A DNA stretch of 64,000 nt, taken from contig CAJQLB010000019.1 of assembly GCA_905479065.1 (NCBI GenBank), forward strand, positions 1-64,000. Direction: 5' to 3'. The stretch comes from an uncultured Flavobacteriaceae bacterium. Its GTDB lineage: Bacteria > Bacteroidota > Bacteroidia > Flavobacteriales > Flavobacteriaceae. Below, piece after piece: positions 46,604 through 55,794 of this stretch. A model generated the notes under the pieces. That model saw nothing but the letters and a program-made list of their open reading frames with translations. It did not search any database and was not told the DNA's origin. The number at the start of each line of letters is the position of its first letter. Position 1 is the stretch's first letter. The position numbers and the translations under genes are program-made.

Positions 46604-46679
46604 AATCTGCATGGTAGCTATAAAACTTTGTTTAACGACTAATCTTTTTTGACATTAATAAAATTTACAATTACTATTC

Positions 46680-46687
46680 CAAAATTA
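46680..46687 (-). promoter_or_regulatory. Candidate -7 box for the DUF3108-kynA unit
   Basis: TAATTTTG on the minus strand fits TAnnTTTG and ends 76 nt before the DUF3108 start at 46603. It touches the terminator arm of the preceding unit. The -33 region is not convincing. Confidence 0.3.
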
Positions 46688-46736
46688 AAAAAATCAAAAG
46701 CATACTTTATAAATAAGTAGTATTTTTGATTTTTTT
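46687..46736 (-). terminator. Terminator-like inverted repeat after hpd
   Basis: A perfect 13-bp inverted repeat (46687-46699 and 46724-46736; arms AAAAAAATCAAAA / TTTTGATTTTTTT) lies 12 nt after the hpd stop at 46748. The stem is A/T-only at its ends, so the RNA hairpin is weak in GC, but the trailing U tract fits a terminator. Confidence 0.55.
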
Positions 46737-46747
46737 ACCAATATATA

Positions 46748-47908
46748 TTACAGCGTCCCTCTATTGGCTTGCTCACGCTCAATTGACTCAAACAAAGCTT
46801 TAAAGTTTCCCGCACCAAAACCTCGAGCTCCCATTCTCTGAATAATTTCAAAAAATAAGGTAGGCCTATCTTCAACCGGTTTCGTAAAAATTTGAAGCAA
46901 GTATCCCTCCTCGTCAGCATCTACTAAGATTGATAATTTTTGAAGTTCTTTGATGTCTTCGTTCATGATATCCATATGCTCACCTAGACGCTCAGGAATA
47001 CCGTCATAATAGGCTTGGGGAGGCGGCGGTAAAAACTCAACCCCTCTACTTTTTAATTGTGCAACAGTCTTGATAATATCATCTGTTGCAACTGCAATAT
47101 GCTGAACACCTGACCCTTCATAAAAATCTAAATATTCTTCAATTTGTGATTTTTTAGCTGCCTTTGCCGGTTCATTAATTGGAAATTTTATTCTACCGTT
47201 ACCATTACTCATTACTTTACTCATCAAGGCAGAGTACTCCGTGTGTATTTGTTTGTCATCAAATGATAAAAAATTAACAAAACCCATGACATCTTCATAC
47301 CACTTAACCCATGTGTCCATTTGATTCCACCCAACATTACCAACCATATGATCTATATATTTTAAGCCAACTGATTCAGGATTATAATCAGATGTCCATG
47401 GCACAAATCCGGGCTTAAACACTCCTTTATAATTCTTTCGTTCAATAAACATATGAACTGTCTCTCCGTACGTGTAAATTCCTGCCTCAATAAACTCTCC
47501 ATGCTCGTCATTCCTTACCATTGGCTCCATATACGAACGTGCTCCTCTTTTTATAGTCTCTTGGTATGATTTACGAGCATCATCCACCCACAAAGCAATC
47601 ACTTTAACACCATCACCATGCTTTACGATATGGTCATTTATCGACGACTTACTATTTAACGGTGTTGTTAAGACCAACTTTATCTTGTCTTGTTTCAAAA
47701 CATAACTCACAGAATCTCTTGAGCCAGTCTCAAGACCCTGATAAGCATAAGATTGAAAGCCAAATGCCGTTTTATAAAAATGTGCAGATTGTTTCGCATT
47801 ACCTACATAAAATTCTACATAATCGGTACCTAATAATGGTAAAAAATCTTGAGCACCTTCAAAGATTTTTTCTAAACCGTAATTTACTGATTTTAATTGT
47901 TCGCTCAT
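46748..47908 (-). CDS. hpd: 4-Hydroxyphenylpyruvate dioxygenase
   Basis: A 386-residue Fe(II) enzyme that converts 4-hydroxyphenylpyruvate to homogentisate in tyrosine breakdown. It has two glyoxalase-like halves; GTDYVEFYVGNAKQSAHFY starts the first. The iron ligands in the second half are His in KYIDHMVGNV, His in GVQHIAVATDD and Glu in LFFEIIQRMGARGFGAGNFKAL, the last block being the C-terminal helix region that closes the active site. It follows hmgA by 12 nt, so both are in one transcript. The substrate would come from tyrosine by an aminotransferase; the YbdL-like enzyme at 7790-8932 can act on aromatic amino acids in related organisms. Confidence 0.97.
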   Translation of the reverse strand: MSEQLKSVNYGLEKIFEGAQDFLPLLGTDYVEFYVGNAKQSAHFYKTAFGFQSYAYQGLETGSRDSVSYVLKQDKIKLVLTTPLNSKSSINDHIVKHGDGVKVIALWVDDARKSYQETIKRGARSYMEPMVRNDEHGEFIEAGIYTYGETVHMFIERKNYKGVFKPGFVPWTSDYNPESVGLKYIDHMVGNVGWNQMDTWVKWYEDVMGFVNFLSFDDKQIHTEYSALMSKVMSNGNGRIKFPINEPAKAAKKSQIEEYLDFYEGSGVQHIAVATDDIIKTVAQLKSRGVEFLPPPPQAYYDGIPERLGEHMDIMNEDIKELQKLSILVDADEEGYLLQIFTKPVEDRPTLFFEIIQRMGARGFGAGNFKALFESIEREQANRGTL

Positions 47909-47920
47909 TTACAAAAAGTT

Positions 47921-49078
47921 TTATTCTAGCCAAGATTTGTAGTAATCTTCATCTGCAATATCTAAGGCTTCTTGTGTTAGCATTAATGGTTTAAATGTGT
48001 CAACCATTACAGCAAGTTCATCTGTTTTGACTTTCCCTATACTTCGTTCAGTTGCTCCAGGATGTGGACCATGTGGTATTCCTGCAGGATGTAAAGAAAT
48101 ATGCCCTGCGTCGATATCATTCCTGCTCATGAAGTCACCATCCACATAATACAGTACCTCATCACTATCAATATTGCTATGATTGTAAGGCGCAGGAATG
48201 GCATTTGGATGATAATCATATAAACGAGGTACAAAGCTGCAAACTACAAAGGCATCTGTTTCAAAAGTTTGATGTACTGGGGGTGGTTGGTGAATTCGAC
48301 CTGTAATTGGCTCAAAGTCATGAATTGAAAAAGCATATGGATAATTAAAGCCGTCATAACCAACAACATCAAATGGATGTGTAGCATACACCATCTCAAA
48401 AATATCATCTTGCTTCTTAACTTTAATCAAAAACTCACCCTTTTGATTGTGCGTTTCTAATTCATGAGGTTGTCTCAAATCACGCTCACAAAAAGGAGCA
48501 TGTTCAAGTAATTGTCCAAACCAATTTCGATATCGTTTTGGTGTGTATATAGGGCGCCGCGACTCAACAATGAACAACCTATTATCTTTGGTATCAAAAT
48601 CAATTTTATAAATAATACCTCGCGGTATCAACAAATAGTCCCCGTATTTAAAATCTAAATTACCTAGCATGGTCCTGAGTTTTCCAGAACCTTTATGAAT
48701 AAAAATTAATTCATCTGCATCAGTATTTTTATAAAAATAATCTTTTGTGCTTTTCTTAGGTGCAGCGAGAATGATCGTACAATCACTATTTGTCAATATC
48801 GCTTTTCTACTGTCCAAATAATCATTTTCAGGAGTTATTTTAAATCCGTGGAGTCTATATGAATGCAGATGATTTTCTTTTGCAATTTTCGGTGCAATAT
48901 TGTACTGAGCTCGAATTTCTTTAACTTGAGTTGGTCTGTGTTCGTGATAAGAATTTGTTGACATCCCATCAAATCCGATTGTCCCAAACAGCTGTTCAGC
49001 GTACAAACTTCCATCTGGTTTTCGAAATTGCGTATGTCGTTTCGGAGGTATTTTCCCTAATTTGTGATAGAAAGGCAT
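47921..49078 (-). CDS. hmgA: Homogentisate 1,2-dioxygenase
   Basis: A 385-residue cupin-fold enzyme that opens homogentisate to maleylacetoacetate. The iron-binding region is visible: YHPNAIPAPYNHSNIDSDEVLYYVDG with His and Glu, and the C-terminal LHPAGIPHGPHPG with His ligands. The N-terminal block KRHTQFRKPDGSLYAEQLFG is typical of the Bacteroidota form, which is shorter than the human enzyme. It is the first gene of an hmgA-hpd unit. The 183-nt gap upstream (49079-49261) holds no gene, and no exact -7 box was found before the ATG. Confidence 0.95.
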   Translation of the reverse strand: MPFYHKLGKIPPKRHTQFRKPDGSLYAEQLFGTIGFDGMSTNSYHEHRPTQVKEIRAQYNIAPKIAKENHLHSYRLHGFKITPENDYLDSRKAILTNSDCTIILAAPKKSTKDYFYKNTDADELIFIHKGSGKLRTMLGNLDFKYGDYLLIPRGIIYKIDFDTKDNRLFIVESRRPIYTPKRYRNWFGQLLEHAPFCERDLRQPHELETHNQKGEFLIKVKKQDDIFEMVYATHPFDVVGYDGFNYPYAFSIHDFEPITGRIHQPPPVHQTFETDAFVVCSFVPRLYDYHPNAIPAPYNHSNIDSDEVLYYVDGDFMSRNDIDAGHISLHPAGIPHGPHPGATERSIGKVKTDELAVMVDTFKPLMLTQEALDIADEDYYKSWLE

Positions 49079-49261
49079 GTTTTTATTTTATATAATGATG
49101 TGTATCTATAAGTTAGAGGTTGGGTATTTGTAATAAAAATACACTACACGTTCCTTACTCTAGCTTTCTCTTTATCAAGTAGTTTAGTAAAACTAAGTAT
49201 CCTTTCCAAAAAGGCTTCATGTAAAAACAAATATCGTAAAAATTTAAAGGATAATTGGTTT

Positions 49262-51493
49262 TTAAAACCAAAATCCTACATTAAAAAACCAATTTCCTTG
49301 GCTAGCTTCAGGAGACCATGAATATTTTATTTCAACTGGACCAATGAATGTTTCTAGCGCATAACCAAATGCATAACCACTATACTTTGGTATCGCTAAC
49401 CAATCAAAAGTAGTAAATAAATTATTTTTGACATTCGCGTAATTAGCTGCAAAATTAAGATGGTGCTTTTTGATAATCTCATAATCTAAATTAATTGTCG
49501 CTTTGACATATCCGTCACCAATAATCGAAACATAATCGTACCCATAAAAAGAGATAAAATTATTAATTAAATTTTGCCCGTAACCACCCAATGCAAAATT
49601 GAGCGATTGATTGGAATCATCTCCAATTTTAAAACCTCCTTCGGAAAACAAATTCACTGAAAAATTTTCTAAAAAACTGATTGCATAACCAATATTAGCC
49701 TTAGCAAATGAGAACTCAGAAAAATTATTATTAAAATCAGAGGAAGATAAAAACAGTTGGAAATTCCCGTCAAAGTAAAATCCCTCATCCGGAAAAAATC
49801 TATCATTAAACGTATCAAATTTTAGATTTCCAAATACACTATAAAAATCACTATTTTCAAAAGTGGTCTTATTCGAATCAAGCTGTGGAACTTCAGCAAA
49901 GGAATCGGAGATGATTTTTAATCTCTTATGCTCCGCACCAATTGTTAGTGAAAAATCTTTTCTAAAAAGAGTTTGTAAAAAAACTTGATTTGTTTGATCA
50001 CTTAATTTCATCCCTTTTTTACCTGTACCAATTGCATCTAGCTCATTTTGATTTAAAAATAAAGCTGGATTAACACTCTTATTAAATTCATTATATTTTG
50101 ATTTTAAACCAATACTCCAATAAAAGCCCTTATCGATAAAATATTCAAAATTATAGCGTACATTATCTCCTAGAATCACATCGAGAAAAGCCAAATCGTT
50201 TTTAAATAAAAGCTGCTTTTGAGTTAAATTAAATAATGCAGCACTCTTATATAAATCGTCATAATGTACTCCAAATTTGAGAAAGGTTTTATTGTCACTC
50301 TCTTTTAAATCTAAAATTAAATTGTATCCTCCATCATTTCCCTCAAAATCGTACAAAACACGATCAAAATTTTGTGTTGCAGATAAATTGTTTATACCCT
50401 TATCAAAGCGATTATAGCTAATTATTTCATTAGATCTTATTTTTAACTTACCTAGAACATAGGATCTTGTGTAGTCCTCTTTACCGTTAATAACAATATC
50501 ATTAATTTTTATACTGTCAGGCACATTAAATGATGGTTTTACAAGGTGATTGTTTCTTTGCTCATTTACAAGTTCACTTAATTCGTTCTCTTTAATTAAA
50601 GATGCTAAGCGGCCATTTTCAATTAACTTTTCTCCATGCTGAAATGACACTACGTTATAATTTTTAATATTTGGCTTAATATAGATGTCGGTTAATTTAG
50701 ACTTATCTTGCATGGCGTCAATAGTCCTAAAATTACTTATTTGTAATAAAATATCAGGTGCTGAATTTAATTTATTACGCTCATATAAATCATCTTGAAC
50801 ATCAACACCTATAACACGACTCATTCCTTTTGCTTTGAGCTCACGAATTGGATAATTATTTACAATACCGCCGTCAACTAACATCATATTATCTTTATTA
50901 ACTGGTTGAAATAATGATGGTAAGGCGCTACTCGCAGCGATAGCTTGAGGTAAACTTCCAGCATCTAAAATTACTTGAGTTCCTGTTTCAATATTGGTGG
51001 CAACGCAAAAAAATGGTATTGGTAAATTTTCAAAACGTTCAACATCGCTAACATGTAGCATTAATTTAGATAATAAATTAAAGATATTTTGCCCTTTCGA
51101 AATTGCTGAAGGAATTTGCACTTTGAAATCAGTGAAGGGAAGAGAAAACGCATATTTTTCAGCAGTATCTCTTTCGTAAAAAGACTTTGAAGCACGGGGT
51201 ATATGATCATTTATTAAATGATCAAAATTCACCAGTTTAAAAATTGAATCAATTTCATTCCCAGAGTAACCTGACGCATAAAGTCCTCCAATAATAGCAC
51301 CAACACTCGTCCCAGCAACATAATCAATTTTCACACCCAGACTATCAATAGTTTTCAAGACACCAATATGTGCTAGGCCTTTGGCACCACCACCGCTTAA
51401 TACCAATCCCACTTTTAAATTATTTTCACCTACAGACTGGGCCAGTGATAAGCCCACAAACATCCAGAGTATGACACAAAGATTTCGCTTCAA
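49262..51493 (-). CDS. Patatin-like phospholipase with POTRA and outer-membrane barrel (type Vd/PlpD-like)
   Basis: A 743-residue exported protein. After the signal peptide (residues 1-19, ending LSLAQS), the patatin domain has the oxyanion Gly block GLVLSGGGAKGLAHIGVL (residues 29-46), nucleophile S63 in GTSVGA, and catalytic D207 in LVDGGIVNN. Residues about 320-400 are a POTRA-like domain (INDIVINGKEDYTRSYVLGKL), and the C-terminal 330 residues form a BamA/Omp85-type barrel ending in FNVGFWF. This is the layout of type Vd autotransporters, where the lipase is presented at or beyond the surface. It overlaps the uvrC stop by 4 nt (ATGA), so translation is coupled to a DNA-repair gene. Confidence 0.93.
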   Translation of the reverse strand: MKRNLCVILWMFVGLSLAQSVGENNLKVGLVLSGGGAKGLAHIGVLKTIDSLGVKIDYVAGTSVGAIIGGLYASGYSGNEIDSIFKLVNFDHLINDHIPRASKSFYERDTAEKYAFSLPFTDFKVQIPSAISKGQNIFNLLSKLMLHVSDVERFENLPIPFFCVATNIETGTQVILDAGSLPQAIAASSALPSLFQPVNKDNMMLVDGGIVNNYPIRELKAKGMSRVIGVDVQDDLYERNKLNSAPDILLQISNFRTIDAMQDKSKLTDIYIKPNIKNYNVVSFQHGEKLIENGRLASLIKENELSELVNEQRNNHLVKPSFNVPDSIKINDIVINGKEDYTRSYVLGKLKIRSNEIISYNRFDKGINNLSATQNFDRVLYDFEGNDGGYNLILDLKESDNKTFLKFGVHYDDLYKSAALFNLTQKQLLFKNDLAFLDVILGDNVRYNFEYFIDKGFYWSIGLKSKYNEFNKSVNPALFLNQNELDAIGTGKKGMKLSDQTNQVFLQTLFRKDFSLTIGAEHKRLKIISDSFAEVPQLDSNKTTFENSDFYSVFGNLKFDTFNDRFFPDEGFYFDGNFQLFLSSSDFNNNFSEFSFAKANIGYAISFLENFSVNLFSEGGFKIGDDSNQSLNFALGGYGQNLINNFISFYGYDYVSIIGDGYVKATINLDYEIIKKHHLNFAANYANVKNNLFTTFDWLAIPKYSGYAFGYALETFIGPVEIKYSWSPEASQGNWFFNVGFWF

Positions 51494-53292
51494 TTAACAG
51501 GTTTTTGATGATAATAATTATAAATTTTTTCCGCTCTTGATACACCAACGACAGCTTCCAACTCATCTAATGTCGCATACGATATTCGTTGAACTGATTT
51601 TAACTGCTTTAATAATTCAATAATTGTCTTTTCTCCAATTCCAGGAATCGTTTCCAGCTCTGTATTTAACGCGGTTTTACTGCGTTTATTTCTATGATGT
51701 TCAATTCCAAAGCGATGTGCTTCGTTTCTTAGTTGTTGAACAATTTTGAGAGTTTCACTTTTTTTATCTAAATATAAGGGTATCGAATCATTGGGATAAT
51801 ACAATTCTTCTAAACGTTTTGCAATCCCAATAATTGCAATAACACCCCGAAGTTTCAATCGATCTAGGCTTTTTAAAGCAGAAGATAGTTGACCTTTCCC
51901 TCCATCAATAATGATTAATTGAGGTAATGCTTGTTGTTCTTCAATCAAACGTTTATACCGTCTATAAACGACCTCTTCCATAGAGGCAAAATCATCTGGT
52001 CCTATAACCGTTTTAATATTAAAATGGCGATACTCTTTTTTACTTGGTTTCCCGTTTTTAAATACAACACAGGCAGCTACTGGGTGTGTTCCTTGAATAT
52101 TACTGTTATCAAAACATTCAATATGTCGAGGCTCTTTTTTCAATCTCAAATCTACTTTCATTTGTGCCATGACACGGTTTACATGTCGATCAGGATCAAC
52201 AATCTTTACCTGTTTTAATTGTTCTAATCTATAATATTTTGCATTACGTAATGATAAGTCCAATACATGTTTTTTATCTCCTAACTTCGGCTCTATCACT
52301 TTTAATGTGTCTCCTAAGTTTACGCTAAAAGGGACATAGATTTCTTTTGATAAGGAATTAAAACGTTGTCTAATTTCAATAATCGCAAGTTCTAGAAGTT
52401 CCTTATCTGTCTCATTCAATTTCTTTTTTAATTCCAAGGTGTGTGAACGGACAATTGACCCCAAAGAAATCTGTAGGAAATTCACATAAGCATAGCTCTC
52501 ATCACTGACAATAGTAAATACATCAACGTTATTAATTTTTGAACTTACTACTGTCGATTTGGATTGATAATTTTCCAAAATTTCTATCTTGCCCTTAATT
52601 TTGTGGGCTTCTTCAAATAACATTTTTTGAGAAAAATCGTTCATTTGATTTTTAAAACGCTGAAGTGAAGTTTTGAAGTTACCTTTTAAAATATCTCGAA
52701 CAGCTTTGATGTGTTCTTCATATTCTAAAACCGATTCATGTCCTTCGCAAGGACCTTGGCAATTTCCAAGGTGGTACTCCAGACACACTTTATATTTTCC
52801 ACTTTCAATTTTTTCTTGAGACAAATCAAATTTACATGTTCGTAATTGATATAAACCTCTTACTAAATCCAACAATGTATAAACTGTTTTCACACTAGTA
52901 TACGGACCAAAATATTCGCTCCCATCTTTTAAGAGTCGCCTTGTTTGAAATACCCTCGGGAAACGCTCATTCTTAATACAAATCCAAGGATATGATTTAT
53001 CATCTTTCAATAACACATTATAACGAGGCCTATATTTTTTTATAAGATTATTTTCTAAAAGAAGCGCATCAGTTTCAGTTTCTACCACGATGTGCTTGAT
53101 TTGAGCAATCTTTTTTACAAGAACTTTAGTCTTACCGCTATCATGCGTTTTAGTAAAATATGAACTAACTCTTTTTTTAAGGTTTTTCGCTTTACCGATG
53201 TATATGATGGTCTCATTTACATCAAAATATTGATATACCCCAGGCAAAGTCGGTAAGGTTTGCACCTGAATTTTAAGAAGAGAATTAGACAT
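51490..53292 (-). CDS. uvrC: Excinuclease ABC subunit C
   Basis: A 600-residue nucleotide-excision repair endonuclease that cuts on both sides of a lesion with UvrA and UvrB. The N-terminal GIY-YIG nuclease domain runs from PTLPGVYQYFDVNETIIYIGKAK; the Cys-containing segment CLEYHLGNCQGPCEG follows; a UVR-type segment NDFSQKMLFEEAHKIKGKIEIL is near residues 215-240; the RNase H-like second nuclease has HIECFDNSNIQGTHPVA and LIIIDGGKGQLSSAL; and the C terminus has paired helix-hairpin-helix motifs (ETIPGIGEKTIIELL). The predicted -7 box ends 4 nt before the ATG. Downstream it overlaps the patatin gene. Confidence 0.96.
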   Translation of the reverse strand: MSNSLLKIQVQTLPTLPGVYQYFDVNETIIYIGKAKNLKKRVSSYFTKTHDSGKTKVLVKKIAQIKHIVVETETDALLLENNLIKKYRPRYNVLLKDDKSYPWICIKNERFPRVFQTRRLLKDGSEYFGPYTSVKTVYTLLDLVRGLYQLRTCKFDLSQEKIESGKYKVCLEYHLGNCQGPCEGHESVLEYEEHIKAVRDILKGNFKTSLQRFKNQMNDFSQKMLFEEAHKIKGKIEILENYQSKSTVVSSKINNVDVFTIVSDESYAYVNFLQISLGSIVRSHTLELKKKLNETDKELLELAIIEIRQRFNSLSKEIYVPFSVNLGDTLKVIEPKLGDKKHVLDLSLRNAKYYRLEQLKQVKIVDPDRHVNRVMAQMKVDLRLKKEPRHIECFDNSNIQGTHPVAACVVFKNGKPSKKEYRHFNIKTVIGPDDFASMEEVVYRRYKRLIEEQQALPQLIIIDGGKGQLSSALKSLDRLKLRGVIAIIGIAKRLEELYYPNDSIPLYLDKKSETLKIVQQLRNEAHRFGIEHHRNKRSKTALNTELETIPGIGEKTIIELLKQLKSVQRISYATLDELEAVVGVSRAEKIYNYYHQKPVN

Positions 53293-53296
53293 TACT

Positions 53297-53304
53297 CAAA
53301 GGTA
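53297..53304 (-). promoter_or_regulatory. Candidate -7 box placed 4 nt before uvrC ATG
   Basis: TACCTTTG on the minus strand fits TAnnTTTG and is exactly 4 nt from the uvrC ATG at 53292, predicting a leaderless transcript. No TTG is seen at the -33 distance. Confidence 0.45.
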
Positions 53305-53381
53305 TATTAATTCCTACATAATGGAAAAATTCATATCCCTTTTTTAGTATATTGCGTAAATCTTAAGTAAATAACCACTTC

Positions 53382-54257
53382 ATGAATATTGTAATTTTAT
53401 CTAGAAATGAAAATCTTTATTCAACAAAACGTCTCAGGGAAGAAGCTGAAAATCGTGGTCATGACATTGAAATCATTGATCCTTTAAAATGTGATATTAT
53501 CATTGAAAAAGAAAAACCAACGATATATTACAATGATCGTTATCTAGATTATGTCGATGCTATAATTCCTAGAATTGGTGCTTCAGTAACCTTTTTTGGC
53601 TGTGCAGTTGTAAGACAATTTGAAATGATGAATGTTTTTACTATTGCCACCTCTGACGCCATTATTAGATCAAGAGATAAATTAAGAAGTTTTCAACGGC
53701 TGAGTAAAGCTGGTATTGGTATGCCAAAAACTGTCTTTACAAATTATTCGAGGGATGTTGAAAAGGTTATTTCGCATGTCGGTGGAACACCTGTGATTAT
53801 AAAATTATTAGAGGGAACCCAAGGGCTTGGTGTGGTATTGGCAGAAACTAAAAATGCAGCTGAATCTGTTTTGGAGGCTTTCAATGGATTACAAGCAAGA
53901 GCCTTAGTACAAGAATACATCGAGGAGGCAAATGGTGCTGATATCAGGGCGTTGGTTGTGGACGGTCATGTTGTGGGAGCTATGAAACGTCAAGGGAAAG
54001 AAGGTGAATTCAGATCAAATTTACATCGAGGAGGTTCCGCAGAAATAGTAAAATTGAATGAAGCAGAAATTAAAGTTGCAATGAAAGCGTCACGTGCGTT
54101 AAATCTTCCTGTTTGTGGAGTTGACATGCTGCAATCTTCAAGAGGGCCATTGTTATTGGAGGTAAACTCAACGCCTGGGCTAGAAGGTATTGAAGCAGCT
54201 ACTCATAAAAATATTGCTCGTGCAATAATTACATTTATTGAGAGAAATAGAAGCTAA
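53382..54257 (+). CDS. rimK: RimK family ATP-grasp ligase
   Basis: A 291-residue ATP-grasp enzyme that joins glutamate (in E. coli RimK, to the C terminus of ribosomal protein S6) to an acceptor by an amide bond. Visible are the N-terminal pre-ATP-grasp domain ([18 protein letters not shown]), [21 protein letters not shown], the ATP lid [38 protein letters not shown], and the metal and catalytic end [14 protein letters not shown]. The next gene starts 4 nt downstream and encodes an M14-like deacylase, so a matched ligase/hydrolase pair is likely. The acceptor here is not known. Confidence 0.93.
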   Translation: MNIVILSRNENLYSTKRLREEAENRGHDIEIIDPLKCDIIIEKEKPTIYYNDRYLDYVDAIIPRIGASVTFFGCAVVRQFEMMNVFTIATSDAIIRSRDKLRSFQRLSKAGIGMPKTVFTNYSRDVEKVISHVGGTPVIIKLLEGTQGLGVVLAETKNAAESVLEAFNGLQARALVQEYIEEANGADIRALVVDGHVVGAMKRQGKEGEFRSNLHRGGSAEIVKLNEAEIKVAMKASRALNLPVCGVDMLQSSRGPLLLEVNSTPGLEGIEAATHKNIARAIITFIERNRS

Positions 54258-54261
54258 ATAA

Positions 54262-55239
54262 ATGAGTGAAAAAGAAGTTTTAGAAATCTTAGGAGTTAAA
54301 GTATTGTTAGGTGACAGCACAACTGTTTTCTTTAACGTTGCTAAATTACACACACAAAATAAAATTGATGTCCCCGTAATTATTGAACGCTCAAAAATTC
54401 CGGGACCAACAGTATTAGTTACTGCAGGCATTCATGGAGACGAAATAAACGGTGTTGAAATCGTTAGACAGCTTATCGCTAAAGGAATAAATAAACCAAA
54501 AAAAGGAACCATTATATGCATACCCGTCATCAACGTGTTTGGCTTTATTCAAATGGATCGAGAATTCCCCGATGGGCGTGACCTAAATCGGGTTTTCCCA
54601 GGGAGCAGAAATGGTGCTTTGGCTAGCAGAGTAGCTCACAAGCTTACTCAGGAAGTTATTCCTCATGCAGACTTAATTTTAGACTTTCACACAGGTGGTG
54701 CAGATCGCTTTAATTCTGCACAAATAAGAATTACAAAAGGCGACAAGTCGTTAGAAGAGTTAGCGGAGGTGTTTGGAGCTCCTTTTATTTACAATTCAAA
54801 AAATCTGAATAAATCTTTTAGAAATACTGCCTTTAAATTAGGGATACCCATGCTATTATTTGAAGGAGGTAAGTCGTTTAATATCGATTCCAAAATAACT
54901 AATTCAGGTGTCAACGGAGTAAAAAGAGTTTTACATCATCTCGGCATGCTAAGACTTAAATATAAGGTTACAAAGCCAAAAAAATCAAGCGCATACATTA
55001 TTGAAAGCAAATGGATAAGAGCCAAATACTCAGGCATGTTTAAAGCCTCTGTTTCTATAAATTCTTTTGTCAATCAGGATGACGTCATTGGACATATTAC
55101 TGATCCTTATGGCAGTTTTAATCATTTTATAAAGGCCCCAAACTCTGGCTACCTTTTTAACATTAATGAAACCCCCCTAGTTTATCAAGGAGATGCCATA
55201 TTTCATATTTCTACAAAATTATCAGATGACAAAAGCTGA
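54262..55239 (+). CDS. Succinylglutamate desuccinylase/aspartoacylase family (M14-like) zinc deacylase
   Basis: A 325-residue protein of the AstE/AspA branch of the M14 zinc-hydrolase fold. Zinc ligands are H58 and E61 in AGIHGDEING, and H143 in LILDFHTGG; the substrate Arg/Asn block is GRDLNRVFPG near 105-114. The C-terminal third (residues 240-320) is a beta domain with biotinyl-like strands (AKYSGMFKASVSINSFVNQDDVIGHITDPYG). Such enzymes cut an amide linked to an acidic amino acid. It follows rimK by 4 nt, and its stop overlaps the cyclo-ligase start by 14 nt. A role in reversing RimK-made bonds is an inference. Confidence 0.88.
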   Translation: MSEKEVLEILGVKVLLGDSTTVFFNVAKLHTQNKIDVPVIIERSKIPGPTVLVTAGIHGDEINGVEIVRQLIAKGINKPKKGTIICIPVINVFGFIQMDREFPDGRDLNRVFPGSRNGALASRVAHKLTQEVIPHADLILDFHTGGADRFNSAQIRITKGDKSLEELAEVFGAPFIYNSKNLNKSFRNTAFKLGIPMLLFEGGKSFNIDSKITNSGVNGVKRVLHHLGMLRLKYKVTKPKKSSAYIIESKWIRAKYSGMFKASVSINSFVNQDDVIGHITDPYGSFNHFIKAPNSGYLFNINETPLVYQGDAIFHISTKLSDDKS

Positions 55240-55792
55240 ATTGCGAAAAAAATATAAATTGTTAAGACAAAATACCACCGAAGAGTGGATCGATGAAAAA
55301 AGTTTGACTATTGCAAATCAATTATTAACCCTAAATATCTGGGGTAAATCATTTTATCATCTCTTTTTAACAATTGTTGCTAACAAGGAAGTAAACACTG
55401 ACTATATTTTGAATATCCTATCAGGAAAAGACAAGAATATTGTCATTTCAAAAAGTAATTTCAACAGTGTAACTTTAGATAATTATCTTCTTACAGATAG
55501 TACAAAAATTAAGTTAAATCATTGGAACATCCCAGAGCCAACTGATGGAATCGAAATTGACTCTTCAAAAATTGACATTGTTTTTGTACCACTTTTGTGT
55601 TGTGACAGTCAAGGACATCGCGTCGGATATGGTAAAGGGTTTTATGATAACTTCCTAGGAAATTGCAATCAAGAAGTACTAAAGATTGGATTATCTTTAT
55701 TTGATATCGAAAGTTCAATTGATGATATTCATGAAAAAGATATCGCGCTAGACATCTGTGTTACACCGTCAAGTATTTATTACTTTAAATAA
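55226..55792 (+). CDS. 5-Formyltetrahydrofolate cyclo-ligase
   Basis: A 188-residue enzyme that uses ATP to convert 5-formyl-THF to 5,10-methenyl-THF. Visible are the N-terminal MTKAELRKKYKLLRQN, DIVFVPLLCCDSQGHRVGYGKGFYDNFL with the G-Y-G-K-G-F-Y-D nucleotide loop, and a C-terminal VTPSSIYYF. The start at 55226 overlaps the preceding gene by 14 nt. It is last in the rimK unit and ends 2 nt before the stop of the convergent lspA. Confidence 0.93.
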   Translation: MTKAELRKKYKLLRQNTTEEWIDEKSLTIANQLLTLNIWGKSFYHLFLTIVANKEVNTDYILNILSGKDKNIVISKSNFNSVTLDNYLLTDSTKIKLNHWNIPEPTDGIEIDSSKIDIVFVPLLCCDSQGHRVGYGKGFYDNFLGNCNQEVLKIGLSLFDIESSIDDIHEKDIALDICVTPSSIYYFK

Positions 55793-55794
55793 TT

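Noticed and set aside
49201-49214. CCTTT/AAAGG mini-hairpin after the patatin stop
   Set aside because: Only 5 bp with no U tract in the direction of the patatin transcript and no extension; the position is also upstream of its stop on the minus strand's 3' side, so it is not called a terminator.
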